NCBI RefSeq assembly: GCF_001428565.1 | Contig: NZ_LMIA01000011.1 | Location: 62,142 to 126,141, forward strand | Origin: Nocardioides sp. Root190 | GTDB taxonomy: Bacteria; Actinomycetota; Actinomycetes; Propionibacteriales; Nocardioidaceae | Direction: 5' to 3' | DNA: 64,000 bases | Shown here: positions 8,203 to 16,401 of the stretch, piece after piece | How positions within the stretch are numbered: position 1 is the first letter of the stretch | Layout: the number at the start of each line of letters is the position of its first letter | Notes under the pieces: model-generated | The model's input: the letters and a program-made list of their open reading frames with translations, nothing else | Told to the model about the DNA's origin: nothing | Databases searched by the model: none | Program-made: the position numbers and the translations under genes

Positions 8203-10266
8203 TTGCTTGACGTCCACCTGATGCTGGCGAGCGCCACGTCGGGCCCCGTGCTCGACATCGCGGTCATCCTGGCGCTCCTGGCGCTGATCATCGTCGTCGC
8301 CCGCCTGGCCGGCGCGGCGGTCGCCAAGATCGGCATCCCGCCGGTGGTGGGAGAGATCGCCGCCGGCGTGCTGCTCGGCCCCAGCCTCCTGGGCACCGAG
8401 CTCAGCGGCGAGCTGTTCCCGACCGACCAGCGGGGCTTCCTCGACGTCCTGGCCCGCGTCGGCCTGGTGCTCTTCATGTTCGTCGTCGGCCTCGAGCTGG
8501 ACATCAAGCTGATCAAGGGCCGGGAGAAGGTCGCCGGATCGGTGTCGATCTGCTCGATCATCCTGCCGTTCACCCTCGGCATCGGCCTGGCCCACCTCTT
8601 CGTCACCAGCGATGCGACGGAGGCCCTCAAGCCCGAGGGAGCCGACTTCTGGCCCTTTGCGCTGTTCATGGGCGCGGCGATGTCCATCACGGCCTTCCCG
8701 GTGCTGGCGCGCATCCTCACCGACCGGCGGATGCATCGCACCGAGACGGGTGGGCTCGCCCTCGCCTGCGCTGCGACCGACGACATCATCGCGTGGACCC
8801 TGCTCGCCGTCGTGCTGGCGATCGCCGGTGTCGACGGGGGACACGGCCACCTGCCGAGCTGGGCGATCTACCTCGCGATCCCGTTCGTGCTGATCGCGAT
8901 CTTCGTGGTGCGTCCGGCCCTGACCGGCCTCACCCGGGCCTATCACAAGGCCGGCGAGCTGACACCGGCGATCCTCTCGGTCGTCCTGGTCGGCATGCTC
9001 CTGTTCGCAGCGACCACCGAGGTCCTCGGGATCCACTACATCTTCGGAGCCTTCCTCTTCGGCGCGATCATCCCGCACGAGCAGGCCGCAGCGCTCCGCC
9101 ACGAGATCCTCGTCCGGCTCGAGCAGATCTCGGTGCTCCTGCTGCTGCCGGTGTTCTTCCTGATCTCCGGTCTCAAGGTCGACATCCAGGGCCTCGGGAG
9201 CGAGCACATCATCCCGCTCCTGGCGATCCTCTCGGTCGCCATCGTCGGCAAGTACGTCGGCGCGTACGTCGGCGCCCGGTTGCAGAAGGTGCCGCACTGG
9301 CAGGCGAGCTCGCTCGGCCTGCTGATGAACACCCGCGGCCTGACCGAGCTGATCATCCTCAACGTCGGTCTCGAGAAGGGCCTGCTCAGCAAGGAGCTGT
9401 TCACCCTGATGGTGATCATGGCGCTGGTCACCACGGTGATGACCGGCCCGCTGCTGGGCTTCACCTACCCCCAGCGCCGGGTGGCGCGCGACATCGCCGA
9501 GGCGGAGCGTGCCGCCCTCGGCGAGGAGGCCGTCGACCGGATCCTCGTCCTGGCCCAGGACGGACAGGACAACCGCCTGCTCGTCGATCTCGCCCGGGCG
9601 GCGCTCGCCGGAGCCTCGCCCGCGGAGATCGTCATCACCGACCTGACACCCCAGGGTCGCCCGCTCGAGGTCGGCAGCGGCATGTCCCTCGACCTCGCCG
9701 AGATGGCCGCCGCCATGGAGCGGCAGCAGGTCCTGGTCCACCACGGCGAGGCCCTGGGCATCCCGGTCCGGGTCATCGCGCACCCGAGTGCCGACGTGCA
9801 GCAGGACCTCGTGGAGCTCGTCGGAGTGCTCGCACCGCAGGGTCTCGTCGCCTGGTCCGGCGATCCGGCGCTGGACGCCGTCGTGGCCGCCAACGAGTCG
9901 CCGGTCATCGTCGCCTCGGCCGGCACTCCGGTCCCCGACGCGGATGCGCCGGTCGTGGTGCACGGCAGCGCCGACGTCGACGGTGACGCGGCCGCGGTGC
10001 TCGGTGCCCGGCTCGCCGTGGTGCGGGGAACGACGATCGAGCTGCGGGGCGAGGGACGCCGGATCGCCAGCGCCCGCACGGCCCTGGCTGCGCGGGGGAT
10101 CGCCGTGGTCGAGACTGCTGAGGAGACGGGCCCGCTGGCCGCCGTACCCCTCGAGATCTCGGGCTTCCCCGTGGGCGGTGCCGGGATCAGCGTGCGTGCC
10201 GAGCTCGACGCCGCGCCCACCGACTTCGCGGTTGTCGCCCTCGGCGAGGTGTCGACCCCCGCCTGA
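8203..10266 (+). CDS. Cation:proton antiporter, CPA2/Kef type, with a C-terminal cytoplasmic domain
   Basis: This 687-residue protein has about twelve membrane segments in its first 410 residues. It carries the Na_H_Exchanger pattern, including GEIAAGVLLGPSLLG, a central SITAFPVLARIL and an ACAATDDIIAWTLL stretch with adjacent acidic residues expected to carry ions. It probably exchanges K+ or Na+ for protons at the plasma membrane. The remaining 270 residues are soluble and read as two alpha/beta domains related to universal-stress-protein folds, presumably regulatory. The TTG start at 8203 is chosen because AGGAGG lies five bases before it; the next ATG, at 8221, has no such site. The gene is convergent with the DUF6461-like gene, four bases away. 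Confidence 0.9.
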   Translation: MLDVHLMLASATSGPVLDIAVILALLALIIVVARLAGAAVAKIGIPPVVGEIAAGVLLGPSLLGTELSGELFPTDQRGFLDVLARVGLVLFMFVVGLELDIKLIKGREKVAGSVSICSIILPFTLGIGLAHLFVTSDATEALKPEGADFWPFALFMGAAMSITAFPVLARILTDRRMHRTETGGLALACAATDDIIAWTLLAVVLAIAGVDGGHGHLPSWAIYLAIPFVLIAIFVVRPALTGLTRAYHKAGELTPAILSVVLVGMLLFAATTEVLGIHYIFGAFLFGAIIPHEQAAALRHEILVRLEQISVLLLLPVFFLISGLKVDIQGLGSEHIIPLLAILSVAIVGKYVGAYVGARLQKVPHWQASSLGLLMNTRGLTELIILNVGLEKGLLSKELFTLMVIMALVTTVMTGPLLGFTYPQRRVARDIAEAERAALGEEAVDRILVLAQDGQDNRLLVDLARAALAGASPAEIVITDLTPQGRPLEVGSGMSLDLAEMAAAMERQQVLVHHGEALGIPVRVIAHPSADVQQDLVELVGVLAPQGLVAWSGDPALDAVVAANESPVIVASAGTPVPDADAPVVVHGSADVDGDAAAVLGARLAVVRGTTIELRGEGRRIASARTALAARGIAVVETAEETGPLAAVPLEISGFPVGGAGISVRAELDAAPTDFAVVALGEVSTPA

Positions 10267-10270
10267 GCGC

Positions 10271-11899
10271 TCAGCGCACGATGCCGAAGCGCTGGAGCCC
10301 GCCCCAGAACTCCTCGGTGCGGTCCTGCCCGGTGGCGATCTCGATCTGGGACAGGGTCATCTCGGCGCTGCCGACGACGAAGGCGGCGGAGCGCGCCATG
10401 TCTCCCTCGCAGGCGCGTTCGACCACCTCGGCGACCTCGGCCAGCAGGGCGACGTCGTCGAACGCCGCGGTCGACCGGCCGCGGTGATCCGCCTGTTCGT
10501 ACGCCGTGCGCAGCTCCTCGTGGATCCGCGAGAACCGCGCGACCGTGCCCGGCGGCAGGTGCGGTCGGCGCCCCGAGCCGAACTGCGAGAGCACAGCGGC
10601 GAAGTCGGCGTCCTCCGCGACGCCCGCGACCTCGGCGTAGAAGCGCGCGGCCCACTCGACCAGCTCGCGCTGGAGGTGTGTGGGCAGGTCGGCCGCGGCG
10701 TCGACCGGGTCGGGCTTGGGGGTGAGGATCGCGGCGGGGGAGTCGGGCAGGAACTGCTCCAGGAGATCGGCGGTGAAGCTCGCGTGGTGCGGGCCGCCGT
10801 GGACGCGGCCTGCTGCCTGCATGGTCATCATCGCGGCGTGCAGGGAGCGCCAGGCCGACGTGGCCGGATCGGGGTGCAGGGCGGCCCGGGCGACGCCTGC
10901 GGCCCACTGCAGCAGGTTGCCGGCCCGGAAGCGGCCCTCCGAGAACGTGTCGTCGTCCGACCCCAGGACGTCGTCGCCGAGGTCGGCAAGGCCCTCCTCG
11001 GGCTCCATCGCCTGCAACCGGGCGACGATGTCCTCCCACTCCGGGTCCGAGGTGCCCTCGCTGCCTGACCAGTCGTGCGGCCGGTCCTTCGACGACTCCG
11101 CGCTGACGGCGCGATCGATGGCGGCGAAGCGGGACCTCGAACGCTCGGGGAGCGGATCCGGGGCCAGGACACCGATGCAGTCGAGCACCGCCGAGAAGTC
11201 CGGGTCCTCGAGGACCCCGGCGGTGGCGAGGCTGCGGCGGAGCACCCAGGCCACCAGCGCCCGCTGCCGCACGGGGCTCCACCGCTCGATCTCCTCGACC
11301 AGTCGGGGGTACTCCCGCGCCAGCCGGGTCGTCCCGGTCGTGTCGGCACCGACGACATCGGGGAGCGGGTTGATCTGCACGAGGACGGCAAGGTCGAGGT
11401 CGTGCTCACCGAACCCGAGACCGGTGTACGCCTCGACCATGGCCGCGCCCAGCGCCACCGGGTCCACCTCGTCGGAGTCGAGGTGGGGACGCGCCAGGGC
11501 CCGCAGATCCTCGGGGAGGTCGGCCAGGTCGTCCTCGTCGTACGGCGGCAGCTCGACCGACGCGACCTCGCGGCCGGCCTCGGCGCAGGTGAAGCTCACG
11601 CCGACGTTCTCGTTCCAGTAGACGCTCGCCACCCGCTCGCCGGTCGCCACGAGCGAGGCCGGGAGCAGCACCTCGGACCGGGTGCCCTCGTAGCCGTTGG
11701 GTTCGACGGCGATCGCACCGCCCGTCACGGCGTTGAAGGCCGCGACGTCAAGGTCGAGGTCCTCCTCGGCCACCGGCTGATCCGGGTCCGCCCCGAACAG
11801 GCGGGCGAGCTCGGGTGGCGCGACGCCCCCCACCACCGTCACGCACCCGGTGACGGGCAGGAGGCCGGTGAGCCAGGCGTAGCGGTCAGGAGAGGTCAC
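10271..11899 (-). CDS. DUF6461-like protein of the phospho-signalling island
   Basis: This is a soluble protein of about 542 residues. The first 130 residues resemble the actinobacterial DUF6461 pattern: YAWLTGLLPVTGCVTVVGG, an FGADP segment, VASVYWNENVGVSFTCAEAGREVASVELP. The remaining 400 residues are helical, without a domain I recognise. They contain two similar segments (ALVAWVLRRSLATAGVLEDP and ELVEWAARFYAEVAGVAEDA), which suggests an internal duplication. There is no signal peptide or membrane span. It is the last of four genes running in the same direction (FAD protein, membrane protein, FHA protein, this gene), 46 bases after the FHA gene. The frame stays open upstream only as a shadow of that gene; the GTG at 11899 fits the first conserved residues. 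Confidence 0.7.
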   Translation of the reverse strand: MTSPDRYAWLTGLLPVTGCVTVVGGVAPPELARLFGADPDQPVAEEDLDLDVAAFNAVTGGAIAVEPNGYEGTRSEVLLPASLVATGERVASVYWNENVGVSFTCAEAGREVASVELPPYDEDDLADLPEDLRALARPHLDSDEVDPVALGAAMVEAYTGLGFGEHDLDLAVLVQINPLPDVVGADTTGTTRLAREYPRLVEEIERWSPVRQRALVAWVLRRSLATAGVLEDPDFSAVLDCIGVLAPDPLPERSRSRFAAIDRAVSAESSKDRPHDWSGSEGTSDPEWEDIVARLQAMEPEEGLADLGDDVLGSDDDTFSEGRFRAGNLLQWAAGVARAALHPDPATSAWRSLHAAMMTMQAAGRVHGGPHHASFTADLLEQFLPDSPAAILTPKPDPVDAAADLPTHLQRELVEWAARFYAEVAGVAEDADFAAVLSQFGSGRRPHLPPGTVARFSRIHEELRTAYEQADHRGRSTAAFDDVALLAEVAEVVERACEGDMARSAAFVVGSAEMTLSQIEIATGQDRTEEFWGGLQRFGIVR

Positions 11900-11945
11900 G
11901 GGCGTGGAGATCGGCGGCCGCGGGCGGCGACTGAGCCGTCGGGGC

Positions 11946-13289
11946 TCAGCTGCTGGCGCCGGCGTGCGTGTTGAAGGCCAGCGTGCGGTGCCCGATGCGG
12001 ACCCTGGTGCCCTGGACGAGGACCTGCTCGGTGCCCGGAGGCATCCGGACCCAGTCCGGGGTCTTCGGGACGTGCACGAAGGTGCCGTTGGTCGAGTTGT
12101 TGTCGATGAGGACGACGTCCCAGCCCCGCATCTCCAGACGGGCGTGGACCCGGGAGACCTGGTTCGACTGGTCGATGATCGGGAGCGGGCGGAACTCACC
12201 CGAGGCGATCCGCTCGTCCGCACTCGGGTCGCGGCCCAGCAGGTAGGGGTTGTCGAGCTGGAACACCGATCCGTCGTCCAGCACGATGACGCCGAGCGGC
12301 GGGCGGACGCCGTTCACGAGCACCGGCGTCTGCTGGACCATGTTGATCCCGCAGATCCCGCAGAAGAGCACGCGTGGGTCGTTGAAGTGACGGTTCTTGC
12401 AGTAGACACCGCGCACCTGCTCCTGCGGGCTGTCCTTGACGACCTGAGCGGCGCTGTCGACGATCGGCAGCGGCTCGAAGTCGTCCATGTCCTCCTCGAC
12501 GTCGCCGATCAGCACGGACTGGAAGCTGACCTGCTCGTCCGCCGGAGGCGGCGGCAGGGGGCGTCCGGCGACGGGCGCGGCGGGTGCCGGGGGAGCCGGC
12601 GGCTCGGGCGCCGCCACCACCGGAGCCGGCACGACGGGGGTGGAGGCCACCGGTGCCGGTGCCACGACGGGGATGTCCTCGGCGGTCGGGACCGGTGTGT
12701 CGTCGTGACCATGACCGTGGCCGTGACCGTCGTGGCCATCAGCCGCCGCCATCGGGGCGACCTCCTGGCTGACATGCTGGTCGACCTCCTGGGCGGCAGC
12801 GAGGTCGCCGGGCACGGCGAACGAACCGGCGGGGACCACCCCGCCGTCGAGGCGGTACGACGACCCGGCGGCGGGAACGGCGTTCCCGGCCAGCGCGACG
12901 CTCACCGAGCCGACCGGCCACGGGATCAGACGCTCGACCCAGGCCAGCGAGTCGGCTCCGGAGATCTCCTCGCCGTCGACGGTGACGGTGACGTCACCGT
13001 CGATGAAGACGGCCAGGCCGGTGGTGTGGGGTGCCAGCGCGGCGAAACCAGGGGACTGCTCGACGGAGGTCGACAGCATCAGCGCGTAGCCACGCACCAG
13101 CTGACGTCCCTGGCCGCCGTTGGCGGCCACCATCTCGGCGTGCTCGAGGTAGGGCTTGACGACCTCGGCGTCGCTGGAGCCGACCAGGAGGGTGACCGGA
13201 CCGATCCGGGCAAGGGTGCCGTCCCCGGCCCCGGGCACGACCAGTGCGCGCGACCAGTCCTCAGCAGTAGTGGCAGCCATGGTCGTCAC
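11946..13289 (-). CDS. FHA domain protein with Pro/Ala-rich linker and Cys motif
   Basis: This 447-residue protein is a predicted phosphothreonine reader. Residues 1-165 form an alpha/beta N-terminal domain. A His-rich run (DGHDGHGHGHGHDD) and a Pro/Ala linker follow. A small Cys cluster, YCKNRHFNDPRVLFCGICG, may bind zinc. The C-terminal FHA domain shows GRDP, SRVHARLE and NNSTNGTFVHV, the residues that grip phosphothreonine. The GTG start at 13289 has GGAAGG five bases upstream and overlaps the preceding stop codon (GTGA), so it is translationally coupled to the membrane-protein gene. With two kinases and a PP2C nearby, it is a natural reader or substrate for them; that link is inferred from context. 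Confidence 0.88.
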   Translation of the reverse strand: MTTMAATTAEDWSRALVVPGAGDGTLARIGPVTLLVGSSDAEVVKPYLEHAEMVAANGGQGRQLVRGYALMLSTSVEQSPGFAALAPHTTGLAVFIDGDVTVTVDGEEISGADSLAWVERLIPWPVGSVSVALAGNAVPAAGSSYRLDGGVVPAGSFAVPGDLAAAQEVDQHVSQEVAPMAAADGHDGHGHGHGHDDTPVPTAEDIPVVAPAPVASTPVVPAPVVAAPEPPAPPAPAAPVAGRPLPPPPADEQVSFQSVLIGDVEEDMDDFEPLPIVDSAAQVVKDSPQEQVRGVYCKNRHFNDPRVLFCGICGINMVQQTPVLVNGVRPPLGVIVLDDGSVFQLDNPYLLGRDPSADERIASGEFRPLPIIDQSNQVSRVHARLEMRGWDVVLIDNNSTNGTFVHVPKTPDWVRMPPGTEQVLVQGTRVRIGHRTLAFNTHAGASS

Positions 13290-13714
13290 ACGATCCTTCC
13301 ACCGAAGAAGCGCCAGCGGATGAGCGGCACTCGCATGGGTCCGTTGGTCCACACCCAGATCACGAACCAGATCACCGAGAAGTCGATGAAGAAGGCCCAG
13401 AAGGGCACGCTGCCCTCGTCGATGCCGGGCACGACGCCTGCGTCGACGAGCAGCCAGACGAGGGCGCCCTCGTTGAGGATCGTGATCAGGCCGAACATCG
13501 TGGGCCAGTCCTTCTCCCACCGGAACTGCTGGATGCCGTGGTAGATCAGCTCCCACACGATGCCCAGCACGAGCACGGTCGCCAGGATGATGAAGGTGGT
13601 CCCGTGGTCCGGGTCGCCGGGCAGGACAGGCGTCAGGACGAGCGTGACCAGGGAGCCGAAGACGACGAGCATGAAGATCCGGGTCTGCAGCCGGCCGTTC
13701 AGGGTGGGCAACAT
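13286..13714 (-). CDS. Small four-span integral membrane protein
   Basis: This 142-residue protein has about four hydrophobic segments: FMLVVFGSLVTLVLTPVL, TTFIILATVLVLGIVWELI, a third near ITILNEGALVWLLVDAGVV and a fourth at PFWAFFIDFSVIWFVIWVW. The family is not recognised. GAGGAG lies seven bases before the ATG at 13714, which fixes the start although the frame is open further upstream. The stop overlaps the start of the FHA gene. Its position between the FAD protein and the FHA protein suggests it anchors or senses something for that operon, but no function can be read from the sequence. Confidence 0.85.
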   Translation of the reverse strand: MLPTLNGRLQTRIFMLVVFGSLVTLVLTPVLPGDPDHGTTFIILATVLVLGIVWELIYHGIQQFRWEKDWPTMFGLITILNEGALVWLLVDAGVVPGIDEGSVPFWAFFIDFSVIWFVIWVWTNGPMRVPLIRWRFFGGRIV

Positions 13715-13760
13715 CAGCGATCTCCTCGCAGTTTCGCGGACGGCAGTGGCACGAGCCGCA

Positions 13761-15377
13761 TCACGGGGCGCTCCCGGCGAGCCACTTCCACCACTGCAGC
13801 GTCGAGCGGACCGGGCCGATGCGCTTGCAGAAGCCGCGCTTGGCGAGGTCGCCGTAGATCTCCTGCGCAGCGACCTGCAGCCCGAGGAACGTGTCGACAC
13901 CGGGGAAGTAACCACCGAGCGTGGTGGCGCCCGAGGCGTACAGGGTCCCGCTGCCGGACGCGGTGCCGATCAGCTCGAAGTTGCGATCGACGTTGAGCCG
14001 CCCGACGGGGTTGCGGCTGGCGCCGCCGTGGTCGAGCAGGTCCTTGAGCAGGCGGTGCTCGGCGATGTCCGCCTCGAGGCCGGTGCAGTCGATGACGAAG
14101 TCGACCTCGAGCGGGACGACACCCTGGGCGGTGCGGACCTGGTTGAGGATCCGCTCGCCGCTGGGCTGCATGTCCTCGACGGTGCCGACGACGACGTTGT
14201 ACCAACCCTCGCGGCGGCCCTGGTTCATCTGGCGCTGCCAGCTCTTGCGCCAGGGGGTGTTCGTGCCGCCCATCCGCTTGTAGAGCTCGGCCCGCTGCTC
14301 GCCGTCCAGCTTGCGGACCTGTGCCTTCAGCTGTCCGCCCCACACCGACTTCGGGTAGTTGAAGCCCTGGTAGGCCCAGCCGTTCTCCCCACGACGACGC
14401 ATGAACGTCCGGGTGCGCCCGCCTCCCGGGCGGGCGTCGCCCTCGTTGCCGTAGCCGTCGTTGGTGCCGTTGATGTAGGTGCGGAACAGGTGCACGATGT
14501 TGGTCTGCGCGCCGTACTTCTCGCGGTCGTCCATAAGCCGCTGCAGGATCCGGGACGCGACGATGCCGCCGCCGCGCACCAGCACGGTGCTCGGCGTCTG
14601 GACGAGCCGCTCGTAGACGTGTTCGTGCGCCTCGTAGGCGTTGACGATGTGGCGGTAGTCGTTGTTCTCGGTGCGGTAGCGCTGCAGCTCGGGGAGGAAC
14701 TTCAGGCCCGGGTAGCCGACGGCGATGTGGACGTACTGCGAGCGGAACGCCACCCGCTTCGTCGCCGACGCACCCTCCGGAGGCGTGAGGATGGTGAAGT
14801 AGCCGCCGCCGTAGCGGCGTCGCACGATCCGCACGAGACCCTTGACCAGCATCTCGTTGTAGGCGATCCGGTTGGACTCGCGCTCGAGGTTCTCGAAGAC
14901 GTGGCCGGCCTTCGGCGTGTAGTAGTCGGTGAAGATCGGCTCCGCGAAGACGCTCCACAGCGGTGCGAGCGTCTTCTTCTGGATGGCCTCGCTCACGGCG
15001 TACGACGGGAAGCCCCAGATGTTGTCGGGCCGTGACGCGGAGTCGGACCGGATCCGCTCGGGCCGCGGGACCTGCGAGACCCGGGTGAGGTACTCGTAGG
15101 TCTGCCAGGGGAAGTCCAGCGTGCTCAGCACCCGCATCTGCGATGTCGGCACGCCGGCGATCCGCAGGTAGTCGACCGTGACGAAGCTGCCGATGCCACC
15201 GCCGATCGTCACGAAGGGGATGTCCACGATCGGGATGCCGGCCGCGGCGACCAGCTCGTCGGTCCAGAAGTCCGTCTGCAGCATCTGGTCGGTGAGGTCA
15301 CCGGAGATGGGCTGCGAGGGCAGGTACGTCGACGGGTCGGTGGTGGGCACCACGGATGCTGCAGCGGGCTCGCTCAA
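13761..15377 (-). CDS. FAD/NAD(P)-binding oxidoreductase-like protein
   Basis: This 538-residue protein has two Rossmann-type nucleotide-binding glycine motifs: GGGIGSF near residue 54 and VRGGGIVASRIL near residue 255. Between them and after lie stretches typical of flavin monooxygenase-like proteins, such as VHIAVGYPGLKFLPE, FVIDCTGLEADIAE and the C-terminal LYASGATTLGGYFPGVDTF. The last resembles the FAD-contacting end of such enzymes. The substrate is unknown. The TTG start at 15377 is preceded by AAGGAGG with a four-base spacer; no better start is nearby. It is the first gene of a minus-strand operon with a membrane protein, an FHA protein and a DUF6461-like protein, and it is divergent from a Ser/Thr kinase gene. 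Confidence 0.85.
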   Translation of the reverse strand: MSEPAAASVVPTTDPSTYLPSQPISGDLTDQMLQTDFWTDELVAAAGIPIVDIPFVTIGGGIGSFVTVDYLRIAGVPTSQMRVLSTLDFPWQTYEYLTRVSQVPRPERIRSDSASRPDNIWGFPSYAVSEAIQKKTLAPLWSVFAEPIFTDYYTPKAGHVFENLERESNRIAYNEMLVKGLVRIVRRRYGGGYFTILTPPEGASATKRVAFRSQYVHIAVGYPGLKFLPELQRYRTENNDYRHIVNAYEAHEHVYERLVQTPSTVLVRGGGIVASRILQRLMDDREKYGAQTNIVHLFRTYINGTNDGYGNEGDARPGGGRTRTFMRRRGENGWAYQGFNYPKSVWGGQLKAQVRKLDGEQRAELYKRMGGTNTPWRKSWQRQMNQGRREGWYNVVVGTVEDMQPSGERILNQVRTAQGVVPLEVDFVIDCTGLEADIAEHRLLKDLLDHGGASRNPVGRLNVDRNFELIGTASGSGTLYASGATTLGGYFPGVDTFLGLQVAAQEIYGDLAKRGFCKRIGPVRSTLQWWKWLAGSAP

Positions 15378-15577
15378 CGTGCCTCCTTGATCGCTGAATG
15401 CGTCGGGAACGCTACACCGGCTACCCGATGTGCCGCGCCCTGAATCCTTGCACCTCTCGGGCCCGGTTTGGAGGGTTCGTCGCGGATTACGATGGTTTCC
15501 CGGTGTTGGGGCGGTGGCAGCGTGACATGCTGGAGCCGGCGGCACACCGCCCGGACCGAGACCCACGGAGGATTCGC

Positions 15578-16396
15578 GTGCAGGGAATCGCTGACTACGA
15601 GTTCGTGCGCCCGTTGGGCGAGTCGAACTACGGAACCAATTACCTCGCCACCGCGCCGGCGCGACTCGGTGTCGCTGCCGACGAGGTCGTCGTGAAGGTG
15701 ATCGCGGGTCCGACGTCCGACGACGCCTTCCGGCGGGCGACCCGCGAGCTCAAGCACTTCAGCGTGGCCGACTCCGACCGCCTGGTGGCGGTCTACGACG
15801 CCGGCCGCCACGGTGGGGCCTTCTACTACGCGATGGAGTTCCTGCCGCTCGGCTCGCTGGAGAGCCCGCACGGCGACTTCGGCGCCGACCGGTTGGTGGC
15901 CGCCGTCCGCGACGCCGCGCTGGCTGCCCACGCCCTGCACGAGCGCGGGATCGCGCACCGCGACATCAAGCCCGCCAACATCCTGCTCGCCGAGGACGGC
16001 GGTCGGCTGGCCGACCTCGGCCTGTCCCAGCTGCTCTCGCCCGGCATGGTGACGACCGGACTCGGCCAGATCGGCCTCGAGTTCACCGATCCCGCGATCA
16101 TGCTCGGTGCCCAGGCCTCGCGCGCCAGTGACATCTGGTCGCTCGGCGCCTCCCTGCACTTCGCGATCACCGGCAAGGGTGTCTACGGCGACCTCAAGGG
16201 CACCGAGCCGCTGCTCCTGGTCCGCTCCATCCTCGCCTCGCAGCCCACGCTGTCGGATCAGCTCTCGACGGACGCACGGTCGCTGATCGCCGCGTGCCTC
16301 GACGCCGACGTCACGGCCCGTCCGCGCACCGCCTCGGAGGTCGCCGAGCGCGTCTCCGGACTGGTGACCGAGCTCGGCTCCGCCGTCCAGGGCTGA
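15578..16396 (+). CDS. Serine/threonine protein kinase, soluble
   Basis: This 272-residue product is a single kinase domain with no membrane anchor. It shows a glycine loop variant (LGESNYGTNYLA), the ATP lysine in VVVKVIAG and a hinge at MEFLPLGSLE. The catalytic loop is AHRDIKPANILL, the metal motif is ADLGLSQ (DLG instead of DFG) and helix F has SDIWSLG. These residues predict an active Hanks-type kinase. The GTG at 15578 has GGAGG six bases upstream. The gene is divergent from the FAD-protein operon. It is followed after five bases by a membrane-anchored protein that is probably co-expressed and may be its substrate or regulator. Confidence 0.92.
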   Translation: MQGIADYEFVRPLGESNYGTNYLATAPARLGVAADEVVVKVIAGPTSDDAFRRATRELKHFSVADSDRLVAVYDAGRHGGAFYYAMEFLPLGSLESPHGDFGADRLVAAVRDAALAAHALHERGIAHRDIKPANILLAEDGGRLADLGLSQLLSPGMVTTGLGQIGLEFTDPAIMLGAQASRASDIWSLGASLHFAITGKGVYGDLKGTEPLLLVRSILASQPTLSDQLSTDARSLIAACLDADVTARPRTASEVAERVSGLVTELGSAVQG

Positions 16397-16401
16397 GCGG
16401 C

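Noticed and set aside
15398..15577. 60-residue N-terminal extension of the first kinase
   Set aside because: The frame is open but not kinase-like, and a GTG with a well-spaced GGAGG lies at 15578 just before the conserved domain.
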